Shown: positions 46,456 to 56,599 of the stretch, one piece after another
Position numbering within the stretch: the stretch's first letter is position 1
How the letters are laid out: each line of letters begins with the position of its first letter
From: Corynebacterium sp. 21KM1197
Lineage (GTDB): Bacteria; Actinomycetota; Actinomycetes; Mycobacteriales; Mycobacteriaceae
Direction: 5' to 3'
Assembly (NCBI RefSeq): GCF_033783015.1
Contig: NZ_CP123907.1
Location: 992,001 to 1,056,000, forward strand
DNA length: 64,000 nucleotides
Position numbers and translations under genes: made by a program
Notes under the pieces: generated by a model
Databases searched by the model: none
Seen by the model: the letters and a program-made list of their open reading frames with translations, nothing else
What the model was told of the DNA's origin: nothing

Positions 46456-46548
46456 GCTCGCCTGAGTAATCCTAGACCACCGCGCCTGTGCGAAGGAAAT
46501 CGCGTGCCGCCCGGCCCGCCTCCCACGCGCGCCTCTACACTCGTGGGC

Positions 46549-49119
46549 ATGTCCCAACGCCTCTTGCTGATCGACGGCCACTCGATGGCCTTCCGTGCCT
46601 TTTATGCCCTCCCGGTGGAGAAGTTCTCCACCGCGGGTGGCCAGCACACCAACGCCGTGTATGGCTTTTTGTCCATGCTGGCCAACCTGGTTAAGGAGGA
46701 GCAGCCCACGCACCTGGGCGTGGCTTTCGACGTCGGGCGTTCCACGTTCCGCACGGAGATGTTCCCGGAGTATAAGGCGCAGCGTGAGTCCGCCCCGGAG
46801 GCGTTTAGGGGGCAGGTGGCCCTGATTCAAAAGGTGCTCAATACCTTGGGTATTGTCACCATGACCAAGAAGAATTATGAGGCCGATGACATCATCGCCA
46901 CCCTGGTCACAGCCACCCCGGAGGGCTTTGATACCCGCATCGTTACCGGGGATCGGGATTATTACCAGTTGGTCACGGATTCGGTGACGGTGCTGTATCC
47001 GCGCAAGGGCGTTTCCGAGTTGGATCGCTTTAGCCCCCAGGCCATCGAGGATAAATACGGCCTGACCCCGGAGCAGTACCCCGATTTTGCGGCCCTGCGG
47101 GGCGATCCTTCTGATAATCTGCCCAATATCCCCGGCGTGGGGGAAAAGACGGCGCAGAAGTGGATACGCGAGTACGGCACTCTGGCTAATCTGCTGGAAC
47201 ACGCGGACGAGATTAAGGGCAAGGCCGGTAATAACTTCCGGGAGCGCCTGGATCAGGTGCGCATGAACCGGGAATTAACGCAGATGGTGCGTGATGTTTC
47301 CCTGGACGTTACGGTGGAGCAGTTGCAGTTAAACCCGGTGGACGTGACGCGCGCGGTGGAGATCTTCGATGAATTGGAGTTCGGCGCGCAATTGCGCGGT
47401 CGGGTGCTGGCGGCCCTGCCCACGAAGGGCGGCGAGCCGGTGCCGCAGGACGATACCCCCCAGGTCACCCTGGTTGCGGCGGGAGTGGAATGGCTGAGTG
47501 AGCGCTCGGGTGTGGCCCTGGCCTTTGACGGGGAGGAAAACCTCGCCTGCGTGAGCCCGGAGTATGAGGCGATTGCGCTGGATCTCGCGGAATTGTCCCC
47601 GGAGCAGGAAAGTGCCCTGGCGAGGTGGCTGGATTCCGATTCCGCCAAGTATGTTCACGGCGTCAAGGAGATCACGCGGCAGTTGCATGAGCGCGGTTTC
47701 CGCCTGCGCGGCGTGGTGCATGACACCCTCCTGGCGGCGTACCTGCTGCGGCCGGGCCAGCGCACCTATGCCCTCGATGAGATCTATCAGCGCCATGCCA
47801 AGCGCAGCCTGGAGGAGGGGCCGGTGAATGCGGCCCTGGCGGTGCTGGAATTGGCGGCACTCCTTACCGAGGAATTGCAGGATATTCAGGGCTACGAGTT
47901 GTATGCGGATTTGGAGGTGCCGCTCACCGGCATTTTGGAGCGCATGGAGCGCGCGGGTGTGGCCGTGGATACCGCCACGCTCAATGAGCAGCTCGCGGAT
48001 TTTGTGGAGCAGGTGGACGCGGAGGTGGCCGCCGCTCGGGAATTGGCGGGGGACCCTGAGTTAAATCTTTCCAGCCCCAAGCAATTGCAGGTGGTGCTCT
48101 TTGACACCCTGGGCCTGCCCAAGACCAAAAAGACCAAGACGGGCTATTCCACCGCCGCCAAGGAAATCGAGCAACTTGCCGTCAATCACCCGCATGCCTT
48201 CTTAGATCATTTGCTGGCGCACCGCGAGTATCAAAAGCTCAAGACCACCCTGGAGGGTCTGATTAAGGCGGTGGAATCGGATGGCAGGATTCACACCACC
48301 TTTAATCAAACGGTGGCCTCCACGGGCAGGCTCAGTTCCACGGATCCGAACCTGCAAAATATCCCGGTGCGCACGGACGCCGGGCGCAAGATTCGCTCCG
48401 CGTTTAGGGTGGGCGAGGGCTATGAGACGCTTCTCACTGCCGATTACTCGCAGATTGAAATGCGCGTGATGGCGCACCTTTCCCAGGATCCCGGCCTGAT
48501 CGAGGCCTATAGCAAGGGGGAGGATCTGCATAATTACGTGGGTTCCAAGGTCTTTGATGTGCCCATCGACGGCGTGACGCCGGAACTGCGGCGCAGGGTC
48601 AAGGCCATGTCCTACGGCCTGGTCTATGGGTTGTCCGCCTACGGCCTTTCCCAGCAATTGGGTATTCCGGCGGGGGAGGCCAAGCGGATCATGGAGGCGT
48701 ATTTTGAGCGCTTTGGCGGGGTGAAGCGCTACCTTGACGAGGTGGTGGAGCAGGCCCGCCGCGATGGTTATACCTCTACGCTGTTTGGGCGGCGTCGATA
48801 CCTGCCGGAGTTGTCCTCCACCAACCGGGTGGCGCGGGAAAACGCCGAGCGCGCGGCGCTGAACGCGCCGATTCAGGGCACGGCGGCGGACATTATCAAG
48901 GTGGCCATGATCCGGGTGGATCGCTCCCTGGCGCAGGCGGGCGTGGCCTCGCGGGTGTTGCTGCAAGTACACGATGAATTGGTGGTGGAGGTGGCCCCCG
49001 GGGAACTCGATCAGGTGCGCGAGATCGTGGAGCGGGAGATGGGCCGGGCCATCAACCTGCGGGTGCCGCTGGAGGTCTCGGTGGGAGTGGGGCAGAACTG
49101 GGAGGAGGCGGCGCACTAG
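46549..49119 (+). CDS. polA: DNA polymerase I
   Basis: The 856-residue enzyme fills gaps in repair and removes Okazaki primers. The N-terminal 5'-3' exonuclease is intact (LLIDGHSMAFRAFYALP, KNYEADDIIATL, VTGDRDYYQLV, PGVGEKTA). The middle domain lacks the aspartate pattern of an active proofreading 3'-5' exonuclease, as is usual in actinobacteria. The polymerase domain has motif A TADYSQIEMRVMAH, motif B RRRVKAMSYGLVYGLSAYGL and motif C LQVHDELVVE. The ATG lies seven bases after TACACT, a leaderless start. Confidence 0.97.
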   Translation: MSQRLLLIDGHSMAFRAFYALPVEKFSTAGGQHTNAVYGFLSMLANLVKEEQPTHLGVAFDVGRSTFRTEMFPEYKAQRESAPEAFRGQVALIQKVLNTLGIVTMTKKNYEADDIIATLVTATPEGFDTRIVTGDRDYYQLVTDSVTVLYPRKGVSELDRFSPQAIEDKYGLTPEQYPDFAALRGDPSDNLPNIPGVGEKTAQKWIREYGTLANLLEHADEIKGKAGNNFRERLDQVRMNRELTQMVRDVSLDVTVEQLQLNPVDVTRAVEIFDELEFGAQLRGRVLAALPTKGGEPVPQDDTPQVTLVAAGVEWLSERSGVALAFDGEENLACVSPEYEAIALDLAELSPEQESALARWLDSDSAKYVHGVKEITRQLHERGFRLRGVVHDTLLAAYLLRPGQRTYALDEIYQRHAKRSLEEGPVNAALAVLELAALLTEELQDIQGYELYADLEVPLTGILERMERAGVAVDTATLNEQLADFVEQVDAEVAAARELAGDPELNLSSPKQLQVVLFDTLGLPKTKKTKTGYSTAAKEIEQLAVNHPHAFLDHLLAHREYQKLKTTLEGLIKAVESDGRIHTTFNQTVASTGRLSSTDPNLQNIPVRTDAGRKIRSAFRVGEGYETLLTADYSQIEMRVMAHLSQDPGLIEAYSKGEDLHNYVGSKVFDVPIDGVTPELRRRVKAMSYGLVYGLSAYGLSQQLGIPAGEAKRIMEAYFERFGGVKRYLDEVVEQARRDGYTSTLFGRRRYLPELSSTNRVARENAERAALNAPIQGTAADIIKVAMIRVDRSLAQAGVASRVLLQVHDELVVEVAPGELDQVREIVEREMGRAINLRVPLEVSVGVGQNWEEAAH

Positions 49120-49302
49120 CGCTGTTTGATTGTTCTGTGCTATGGCGGTATGGTGGCAAGAGCGTGTCTAAGTTCTGGCGTGTGCTCGTCGTGATAGGAG
49201 GGCGGGAACATGCCGGATACGGGATTAAAAGTGCGTCTTTTAAGAGACATGCGCACCTGTCCGCTTTCTAGTTCCTATCTTACTTTCGGAGCACAAGAAC
49301 AT

Positions 49303-50754
49303 ATGCCCAACACCAACGTCCCTCAGGTAGCCATCAACGACATTGGCTCTGCTGAGGATTTCCTCGCCGCGGTCGATCAGACCATCAAGTACTTCAACGA
49401 TGGCGACATCGTGGAAGGCACCGTGGTGAAGGTCGATCACGATGAGGTCCTGCTTGACATCGGATACAAGACCGAGGGCGTCATTCCCTCGCGCGAGCTG
49501 TCCATCAAGCACGACGTCGATCCCGATGAGGTCGTGCAGATCGGCGATGAGATCGACGCCCTGGTCCTCACCAAGGAGGACAAGGAAGGTCGCCTGATCC
49601 TGTCCAAGAAGCGCGCCCAGTACGAGCGCGCCTGGGGCACCATCGAGCAGCTCAAGGAGAACGACGAGCCGGTTACCGGTACCGTCATCGAGGTCGTCAA
49701 GGGTGGCCTCATCCTGGACATCGGCCTGCGTGGCTTCCTGCCCGCCTCCCTGGTGGAGATGCGCCGCGTGCGCGACCTGGAGCCCTACATCGGCAGCGAG
49801 ATCGAGGCCAAGATCATCGAGCTGGACAAGCACCGCAACAACGTGGTGCTCTCCCGCCGCGCTTGGCTGGAGCAGACCCAGTCCGAGGTTCGCTCCGAGT
49901 TCCTGCACCAGCTCCAGAAGGGCCAGGTGCGCAAGGGTGTGGTGTCCTCCATCGTCAATTTCGGTGCCTTCGTGGACCTTGGCGGTGTAGACGGCCTGGT
50001 GCACGTCTCCGAGCTGTCCTGGAAGCACATCGATCACCCCTCCGAGGTGGTCACGGTGGGCGACGAGGTCACCGTCGAGGTGCTGGACGTGGATCTGGAC
50101 CGCGAGCGCGTGTCCCTCTCCCTCAAGGCCACCCAGGAAGATCCGTGGCGCGTGTTCGCCCGAACCCACGCCGTGGGCCAGATTGTCCCCGGCAAGGTCA
50201 CCAAGCTGGTGCCCTTCGGTGCTTTCGTCCGCGTGGACGAGGGGATCGAGGGCCTGGTGCACATCTCCGAGCTGGCCCAGCGCCACGTGGACGTGCCCGA
50301 CCAGGTGGTCAATGTGGGCGAGGAGGCGATGGTCAAGGTCATCGACATCGACCTGGAGCGTCGTCGTATTTCCCTCTCGCTCAAGCAGGCGGACGAGGAC
50401 TTCACCGAGGACTTCGATCCCTCGAAGTACGGTATGGCCGACTCCTACGACGAGCAGGGCAACTACATCTTCCCCGAGGGCTTCGACCCGGAGACCAACG
50501 AGTGGCTTGAGGGCTACGACGAGCAGCGTCAGGCCTGGGAGGCCCGCTACGCCGAGTCCGAGCGCCGCTTCCAGCTGCACTCCGCGCAGATCGAGCGTCA
50601 CCGCGCCGCTGCCGCCGAGGCCGCCGAGCAGGATGCCACCAACTACTCCTCCGAGTCCCAGGACGCAGCTCCGGCGTCCCAGGACGCCGAGGCCGGTTCC
50701 CTGGCTTCCGATGAGCAGCTCGCCGCCCTGCGCGAGAAGCTCGCTGGCAACTAA
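49303..50754 (+). CDS. rpsA: 30S ribosomal protein S1
   Basis: The 483-residue protein has four S1 RNA-binding domains (about residues 35-105, 120-190, 205-275, 290-360), each with the GxVxxIxxFGAFVDL-type pattern. The third and fourth are best conserved (VSSIVNFGAFVDLGGVDGLV, KLVPFGAFVRVDEGIEGLV). The C-terminal tail of about 110 acidic and Ala/Ser-rich residues is typical of actinobacteria. It helps mRNA binding to the 30S subunit. The start is ATG 49303; the frame is open upstream, but those residues are not like S1. Confidence 0.97.
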   Translation: MPNTNVPQVAINDIGSAEDFLAAVDQTIKYFNDGDIVEGTVVKVDHDEVLLDIGYKTEGVIPSRELSIKHDVDPDEVVQIGDEIDALVLTKEDKEGRLILSKKRAQYERAWGTIEQLKENDEPVTGTVIEVVKGGLILDIGLRGFLPASLVEMRRVRDLEPYIGSEIEAKIIELDKHRNNVVLSRRAWLEQTQSEVRSEFLHQLQKGQVRKGVVSSIVNFGAFVDLGGVDGLVHVSELSWKHIDHPSEVVTVGDEVTVEVLDVDLDRERVSLSLKATQEDPWRVFARTHAVGQIVPGKVTKLVPFGAFVRVDEGIEGLVHISELAQRHVDVPDQVVNVGEEAMVKVIDIDLERRRISLSLKQADEDFTEDFDPSKYGMADSYDEQGNYIFPEGFDPETNEWLEGYDEQRQAWEARYAESERRFQLHSAQIERHRAAAAEAAEQDATNYSSESQDAAPASQDAEAGSLASDEQLAALREKLAGN

Positions 50755-50804
50755 GGCTCGCTGAGCCGCGCTCAAGCGCGGTTCCAGTGCCGTTGCCGCC
50801 CCTG

Positions 50805-50834
50805 AAACCGCCCGGTTATTACCGGGCGGTTTTG
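50805..50834 (+). terminator. Terminator of rpsA
   Basis: AACCGCCCGGT and ACCGGGCGGTT form a perfect stem with a 4-nt loop, followed by TT, 50 bp after the rpsA stop. A strong intrinsic terminator separating rpsA from ptsG. Confidence 0.92.
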
Positions 50835-50856
50835 CTATGCGCTCAATCAAACGTTC

Positions 50857-50862
50857 TATGAT
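50857..50862 (+). promoter_or_regulatory. ptsG promoter -10 candidate (TATGAT)
   Basis: TATGAT lies 41 bp upstream of the ptsG ATG, directly after the rpsA terminator. GAAAGGTGA (about 50888-50896) is the ribosome binding site. Regulator sites such as SugR cannot be assigned by eye. Confidence 0.4.
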
Positions 50863-50903
50863 GTGGACATACTTGTGTCGTTTTGTGGAAAGGTGACCAC
50901 CTT

Positions 50904-52928
50904 ATGTCCTCGAATACGGCGACGACGTCCCAGCGCATCATCACGGAAATCGGTGGTGCCGCGAACGTCTCGTCTCTCACGCACTGCGCCACGCGCCTGC
51001 GCTTCCAATTGCACGATCAAAGCCGGGTGAACGTGGCCGCCCTGGAAAAGGACCCCGCCGTGCTCGGCGTGGTCAAGCAGGGCAGCACCGGCCTCCAGGT
51101 CATCATGGGGGGAGGCGTGGCGGATTATTACGCGGAGATCATGCGCGACCCCGCGATGGCCACCCTGGGGGATAGCGAGGGCAAGAAGCCCGCCGCCAAG
51201 GAATACGGGGGAGTGCGCGGCAAGTATTCCTGGATTGACTATAGCTTTGAATTTCTCTCGGACACCTTCCGCCCCGTGCTGTGGGCGCTGCTAGGAGCCT
51301 CGCTGATCATCACCATGCTGGTGCTGGCGGATAATGCCCTGGGTTGGCAGGACTTCCGCGCTCCCATGAGTGAGCAGCCGCCCACCTATCAGTTCCTGCA
51401 TGCCATGTGGCGCTCGGTGTTCTACTTCCTGCCGATCATGGTGGGGGCCACGGCGGCCCGCAAGCTGGGGGCCAATGAGTGGGTGGGCGCGGCGATCCCC
51501 GCGGCCCTGTTCACCCCGGAGTTCATGGGGCTCAAGGACGTGGCCCGGGAGATCCCCACCGCCGTGGAGGGAGCCGTTCAGTACCAGGTGGACGTGTTCG
51601 GCCTGCCCATGACCATCCAGGATTATGGCGGACAGGTATTCCCGCCGTTGCTGGCGGCCATCGCGCTGTTCTTTGTGGAAAAGGGGTTGAAGAAGATCAT
51701 CCCGGCCGCCGTGCAGATGGTGTTCGTGCCCTTCATCTCCCTGCTGGTTCTCATTCCCGCCACGGCCTTCATCATGGGCCCGGTGGGCATTGGCCTGGGC
51801 AACGCGATCGCCCAGGGTCTGTTCTGGCTCAACGATCTCTCCTCGTTCATTCTGGCGGTGGTGATCCCGCTGCTGTATCCCTTCCTGGTGCCGCTGGGCC
51901 TGCACTGGCCGCTCAACGCCATCATGATTGTGAACATCAACACCCTGGGCTATGACTTCATCCAGGGTCCGATGGGCGCGTGGAACTTCGCCTGCTTCGG
52001 CGTGATCACCGGCGTGCTGATCCTCTCGATCAAGGAGCGCAACAAGCCCATGCGCCAGGTCTCCGCCGGTGGCATGTTCGCCGGCCTGCTGGGCGGTATC
52101 TCGGAGCCAAGCCTGTACGGCGTGCTGCTGCGCTTCCGCAAGTCCTACTGGCGCCTGCTGCCGGGCTGCCTCGTGGGCGGCATCATCGTGGGCATCTTCA
52201 ACGTCAAGGCCTACGCCTTTGTGTTCACCTCCCTGCTCACCATCTCCGCGATGGATCCGATGCCGGGATACGCGCTGGGAATCGGCGCGGCCTTCATCAC
52301 GTCCCTGCTGCTTACCCTGGCCCTGGATTACCGCACCAAGCAGGAGCGCGAGGACATGCGCGCCCAGATCGCCGCGGAACTCGACGCCGCCAATGCCGCC
52401 GAGGAGGAGCGCATCGCCGCGGTGACCCCGCAGGCGCAGGGGGCGTCGATAAGCGTTGCCGCACCGCTGGCGGGGCGCGTGCTTCCGCTTGGCGACGTCC
52501 CGGACGCCGCCTTTGCCGCCGGTGCGGTGGGGCAGGGCGTGGCGATCGACCCCACGGGGGATACGGTGGTGGCCCCGGCGGACGCGAAGGTCATGGCGGC
52601 CTTCCCCACGGGCCACGCCATTGGCCTGAAGCTGGACGGGGGCGCGCAGGTGCTCATTCACATTGGCGTGGACACCGTGAACATGGAAGGCAAGGGCTTT
52701 GAGCTGCTGGTGGCCAAGGGCGATCGGGTGAGCGCCGGGCAGCCGCTGGTACGCTTTGATCGAGCGGCCATCGAGGCCGCGGGGTATAGCCCGATCACCC
52801 CGGTGCTGGTGACCAACCACAAGAAGTTCGGCGCGGTAGAGGCGCGGCAGTCCGGCGGCGATGTGCAGCCCGGTGCGGAACTGCTGGTGGTTATGCCCAA
52901 GGAAGCAGAGACGGCGGGGACGGTATAG
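50904..52928 (+). CDS. ptsG: Glucose-type PTS permease, EIIBCA
   Basis: The 674-residue protein phosphorylates and imports sugar. An N-terminal EIIB domain has the phospho-Cys in SSLTHCATRLRF (residue 28). A membrane EIIC domain follows (about 100-480, ten helices, SEPSLYGVLLR). A C-terminal EIIA domain has the phospho-His in VLIHIGVDTVNMEGKGF. I assign ptsG because C. glutamicum has its glucose EII gene in the same place between rpsA and coaE. By motif alone a beta-glucoside-type EIIBCA of the same superfamily could not be excluded. coaE follows after 3 bp. Confidence 0.85.
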   Translation: MSSNTATTSQRIITEIGGAANVSSLTHCATRLRFQLHDQSRVNVAALEKDPAVLGVVKQGSTGLQVIMGGGVADYYAEIMRDPAMATLGDSEGKKPAAKEYGGVRGKYSWIDYSFEFLSDTFRPVLWALLGASLIITMLVLADNALGWQDFRAPMSEQPPTYQFLHAMWRSVFYFLPIMVGATAARKLGANEWVGAAIPAALFTPEFMGLKDVAREIPTAVEGAVQYQVDVFGLPMTIQDYGGQVFPPLLAAIALFFVEKGLKKIIPAAVQMVFVPFISLLVLIPATAFIMGPVGIGLGNAIAQGLFWLNDLSSFILAVVIPLLYPFLVPLGLHWPLNAIMIVNINTLGYDFIQGPMGAWNFACFGVITGVLILSIKERNKPMRQVSAGGMFAGLLGGISEPSLYGVLLRFRKSYWRLLPGCLVGGIIVGIFNVKAYAFVFTSLLTISAMDPMPGYALGIGAAFITSLLLTLALDYRTKQEREDMRAQIAAELDAANAAEEERIAAVTPQAQGASISVAAPLAGRVLPLGDVPDAAFAAGAVGQGVAIDPTGDTVVAPADAKVMAAFPTGHAIGLKLDGGAQVLIHIGVDTVNMEGKGFELLVAKGDRVSAGQPLVRFDRAAIEAAGYSPITPVLVTNHKKFGAVEARQSGGDVQPGAELLVVMPKEAETAGTV

Positions 52929-52931
52929 GCG

Positions 52932-53528
52932 ATGAAGAAGGTGGGACTCACCGGGGGCATCGGTAGCGGAAAGTCCACGGTGGCGGCGCTTTTGTCCAAG
53001 GCGGGTTTTCCGGTGGTGGACGCGGATCAGATCGCGCGCGACATCGTGGAGCCCGGCCAACCGGCCCTGAACGCGTTGGCCGAGGCCTTTGGGCAGGATA
53101 TTCTCCACCCCGATGGGTCCCTGCACCGCGCGGCGCTGGCGCAGCGGGCCTTCGCGGACTCCCAGCACACGGAACTGCTTAATTCCATCATGCACCCGCG
53201 CATCGAGGCGGAAACCGCCCGGCGTTTCGACGCCGCCGAGCGTGCCGGGGAGTCGGTGGTGATCTACGATATGCCGCTGTTGGTGGACAAGGGCCTGCAC
53301 CGAGGCATGGATCTGACCGTGGTGGTGGACGTGGCGCCGGATACCCGTGTGGAGCGCCTGCGTGGCCGGGGCCTCACGGAGGAGGACGCGCGCCGCCGCA
53401 TGGCCGCGCAGATCGACGACGCCGCGCGCCGTGACGCCGCCGATGTGCTGCTGGATAATAACGGCACGCTGGCGGAATTGGAGGAGCAGGTGGCGGCTCT
53501 GGTGGCGAGGTTATCCGCCCTGAGTTAG
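52932..53528 (+). CDS. coaE: Dephospho-CoA kinase
   Basis: The 198-residue P-loop kinase performs the last step of CoA synthesis. [21 protein letters not shown] is at the N-terminus; [17 protein letters not shown] and [18 protein letters not shown] are the conserved substrate and lid regions. It starts 3 bp after the ptsG stop. In many actinobacteria CoaE carries an extra domain; here only the kinase is present. Confidence 0.96.
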   Translation: MKKVGLTGGIGSGKSTVAALLSKAGFPVVDADQIARDIVEPGQPALNALAEAFGQDILHPDGSLHRAALAQRAFADSQHTELLNSIMHPRIEAETARRFDAAERAGESVVIYDMPLLVDKGLHRGMDLTVVVDVAPDTRVERLRGRGLTEEDARRRMAAQIDDAARRDAADVLLDNNGTLAELEEQVAALVARLSALS

Positions 53529-53553
53529 CGGTGCCGGGGGTAGCATTGCGGGC

Positions 53554-55638
53554 ATGGCTTTTGCTGCTGAACACCCCGTCCTGTCCCACACCGAGTTTCG
53601 CCCCGTGGGCGATATTGAGCGTTCGGATAAGCCCTTTGAGGTGGTATCCGAATACCAGCCCGCGGGCGATCAGCCCACCGCGATTAAGGAACTCGATGAG
53701 CGCCTGCGCAAGGGGGAGCGCGACGTGGTGCTCATGGGTGCCACGGGCACGGGTAAGTCTGCCACGGCGGCCTGGCTCATTGAAAAGCAGCAGCGCCCCA
53801 CCCTGGTGATGGCGCCGAATAAGACGCTGGCCGCGCAGTTGGCCAATGAGTTGCGCCAATTACTGCCCAATAACGCGGTGGAATACTTTGTGAGTTATTA
53901 CGATTACTATCAGCCGGAGGCGTATATCGCGCAGACGGATACGTATATTGAAAAGGATTCCTCTATTAACGAGGACGTGGAGCGCCTGCGCCACCGCGCC
54001 ACCTCCTCTCTGCTCTCCCGCCGCGACGTGGTGGTGGTTTCCTCCGTGTCCTGCATCTACGGCCTGGGCACCCCGCAGTCCTATTTGGATCGCTCCGCCG
54101 TGCTCAAGGTGGGCGAGGAGATCGAGCGGGATCGCTTTCTGCGCCTCCTGGTGGATATTCAGTATGACCGCAATGACGTAGCCCTGGCGCGCGGTTCCTT
54201 CCGTGTGAAGGGCGATACCGTGGACATCATTCCGGCCTATGAGGAGGTGGCCGTGCGGGTGGAGTTCTTTGGCGACGAGGTGGATTCCCTGTATTACATC
54301 CACCCGGTGACGGGCGAGGAACTCCGCCGCGTGGATCAACTGCGAATCTTCCCCGCCACGCATTACGTGGCGGGTCCGGAGCGCATGGAAAAGGCCGTCT
54401 CGGAGATCAAGATCGAGCTTTCGGAGCGCCTGGCGGATCTGGAAAATCGCGGCAAACTCCTCGAGGCCCAGCGCCTGCGCATGCGCACGGAGTATGACCT
54501 GGAAATGATCGAGCAGGTGGGTTTCTGCTCTGGCATTGAGAATTATTCGCGCCACATCGATGGCCGTGAGGCCGGTTCCGCCCCGGCCACGCTCATCGAT
54601 TACTTCCCGGAGGACTTCCTCACCATCATCGATGAGTCCCACGTGACCGTGCCGCAGATCGGCGGCATGTACGAGGGCGATATGTCGCGCAAGCGTAACC
54701 TTGTGGAGTTTGGTTTTCGTCTGCCCTCGGCGGTGGATAATCGCCCCCTGACCTTTGATGAGTTCGAGGACCGGGTGGGGCAGACGGTCTACCTTTCCGC
54801 CACCCCCGGCGATTATGAGATGGCGGCATCCGGGGGGGAGTTCGTGGAGCAGGTGATTCGCCCCACCGGCCTGGTGGACCCGACTATCGACGTCCGCCCC
54901 ACCCGGGGGCAGATTGATGACCTCATGGAGGAGATCCGCACCCGCACCCGTAAGGACGAGCGCGTGCTGGTGACCACCCTGACCAAGAAGATGGCCGAGG
55001 ATCTCACGGATTACTTCCTGGAAAACGGTATTCGGGTGCGGTACCTGCATTCCGATATTGATACCTTGCAGCGCGTGGAATTGCTGCGCCAATTGCGCCT
55101 GGGCGAATATGACGTTCTGGTGGGCATTAACCTCCTGCGCGAGGGCCTGGATTTGCCGGAGGTCTCCCTGGTGGCCATCTTGGACGCGGATAAGGAGGGC
55201 TTCCTGCGCTCCGAGCGTTCCCTGATCCAGACTATCGGGCGCGCCGCCCGTAACGTCTCCGGCGCGGTGATCATGTACGCGGATTCCGTGACGGATTCCA
55301 TGCAGTACGCCCTCGATGAGACGGAGCGCCGCCGCGCCAAGCAGATCGCTTACAACAAGGAACACGGCATTGATCCGCAGCCCCTGCGCAAGAAGATCGC
55401 GGACATCCTGGATCAGGTGTACGAGCGCGAGGAGGGCGATGGTGGCTCCGCAGCCACGGTGGAGCGCCCGCGCACCAAGGACATGCCCGCCCAGGAAGTG
55501 CAGAAACTCATCGATGACCTCACCGCACAGATGGGCGCGGCGGCTAGGGAGTTAAAGTTTGAGTTGGCCGGGCGGCTGCGCGATGAGATCGCGGACCTGA
55601 AAAAGGAGTTGCGTGGTATCAAAGAAATGGGAATGTAA
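53554..55638 (+). CDS. uvrB: Excinuclease ABC subunit B
   Basis: The 694-residue helicase-like damage-verifying subunit of nucleotide excision repair has motif [19 protein letters not shown] near residue 65, the beta-hairpin [20 protein letters not shown], motif II IIDESHV, the [13 protein letters not shown] segment and the C-terminal UVR domain for UvrC binding (near residue 650). The ATG lies eight bases after TAGCAT, a leaderless start. The partner uvrA is 4.6 kb downstream. Confidence 0.98.
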   Translation: MAFAAEHPVLSHTEFRPVGDIERSDKPFEVVSEYQPAGDQPTAIKELDERLRKGERDVVLMGATGTGKSATAAWLIEKQQRPTLVMAPNKTLAAQLANELRQLLPNNAVEYFVSYYDYYQPEAYIAQTDTYIEKDSSINEDVERLRHRATSSLLSRRDVVVVSSVSCIYGLGTPQSYLDRSAVLKVGEEIERDRFLRLLVDIQYDRNDVALARGSFRVKGDTVDIIPAYEEVAVRVEFFGDEVDSLYYIHPVTGEELRRVDQLRIFPATHYVAGPERMEKAVSEIKIELSERLADLENRGKLLEAQRLRMRTEYDLEMIEQVGFCSGIENYSRHIDGREAGSAPATLIDYFPEDFLTIIDESHVTVPQIGGMYEGDMSRKRNLVEFGFRLPSAVDNRPLTFDEFEDRVGQTVYLSATPGDYEMAASGGEFVEQVIRPTGLVDPTIDVRPTRGQIDDLMEEIRTRTRKDERVLVTTLTKKMAEDLTDYFLENGIRVRYLHSDIDTLQRVELLRQLRLGEYDVLVGINLLREGLDLPEVSLVAILDADKEGFLRSERSLIQTIGRAARNVSGAVIMYADSVTDSMQYALDETERRRAKQIAYNKEHGIDPQPLRKKIADILDQVYEREEGDGGSAATVERPRTKDMPAQEVQKLIDDLTAQMGAAARELKFELAGRLRDEIADLKKELRGIKEMGM

Positions 55639-55667
55639 TCCTCAAGCAAGGATGTGAGTGAAGCAGC

Positions 55668-56117
55668 ATGGTTAGTTACACCACCGTGGCAGCGGGCACG
55701 GACGGCTCGGAGACCGCCCTCGTGGCCGTGCGCAAGGCGGCCAGCCTGGCCCGCGTGTACGAGGCAAAACTGGTGCTCATCTGCGCGTACTACGAGGCCT
55801 CCGGCTCGGTTTTGAACTCCCCGGGTTCTGAGGCCACCTCGGTGCCCGTGGTCAGCGAGCAGCGCGCGGACGAGTACCTGGAGGAGGCGCGCGCCGTGGC
55901 CGAGGAGGAGGGCGCGCGGGACATCGAGGTGTTCAAGACCTCCGGCGCGCCCATCGTGGCGCTCACCGAGGCCGCCAAGGAGAAGGAGGCGGACCTGCTG
56001 GTGCTGGGTAACAAGGGCATGCACAGCCTCTCCGGGAGGATCTTTGGCAATATCCCCACCGGCGTGGCCCGGAAGTCCCCGGTGGACGTGATGATCGTCA
56101 ATACCGAGCAGGCGTAA
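55668..56117 (+). CDS. Universal stress protein (UspA family), copy 1
   Basis: The 149-residue single-domain protein has VAAGTDGSETALVAVRKAA at the N-terminus and an ATP-binding-type C-terminus (LVLGNKGMHSLSGRIFGNIP, fitting G-2x-G-9x-G). The physiological role is unknown; such proteins support survival under starvation or hypoxia in actinobacteria. A second, diverged copy follows after 38 bp on the same strand, so they are a tandem pair. Confidence 0.9.
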   Translation: MVSYTTVAAGTDGSETALVAVRKAASLARVYEAKLVLICAYYEASGSVLNSPGSEATSVPVVSEQRADEYLEEARAVAEEEGARDIEVFKTSGAPIVALTEAAKEKEADLLVLGNKGMHSLSGRIFGNIPTGVARKSPVDVMIVNTEQA

Positions 56118-56155
56118 GCTAGACCCCGAGTGACATCGAACGTGAGGGAAGGTTC

Positions 56156-56599
56156 ATGAGCGAGAATTACCAGAAGATCGTGGTGGGTACGGATGGCTCC
56201 AAGTCCTCCATGCTGGCCGTGGAGCGCGCCGCCAAGATCGCGGCGGCTTTCGACGCCACGCTGATCATCGGCTGCGCCTACTACGAGAACAAGGAAGAAG
56301 CCTCGCAGACGCTGCGCCAGGATTCCGTGACCATTCTGGGTGATGACCCCGCCCAGAAGAACCTGGACGCCGCCGCAAAGTATGCCCGCGAGACCGGCGC
56401 GCAGAAGGTAGAGACGGCCATTCGCCGGGGTACCCCGGTGCAGGCTCTCATGGAGATCGTCAATGAGCACCACGCCGATCTGCTCATCGTGGGCAACCGT
56501 GGCATTAACTCGCTCACCGGCCGCCTCCTGGGTTCCGTTCCGGCGGACGTGGCCCGCCAGTCCGATTGCGACGTGATGATCGTGCACACCGTGAACTAA
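56156..56599 (+). CDS. Universal stress protein (UspA family), copy 2
   Basis: The 147-residue paralogue of the preceding gene has IVVGTDGSKSSMLAVERAA and LIVGNRGINSLTGRLLGSVPADVAR, an intact ATP-binding motif. Similarity to copy 1 is obvious in the first and last thirds and low between them, so the duplication is old. The stop overlaps the stop of the convergent helD-like gene by 4 bp. Confidence 0.9.
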   Translation: MSENYQKIVVGTDGSKSSMLAVERAAKIAAAFDATLIIGCAYYENKEEASQTLRQDSVTILGDDPAQKNLDAAAKYARETGAQKVETAIRRGTPVQALMEIVNEHHADLLIVGNRGINSLTGRLLGSVPADVARQSDCDVMIVHTVN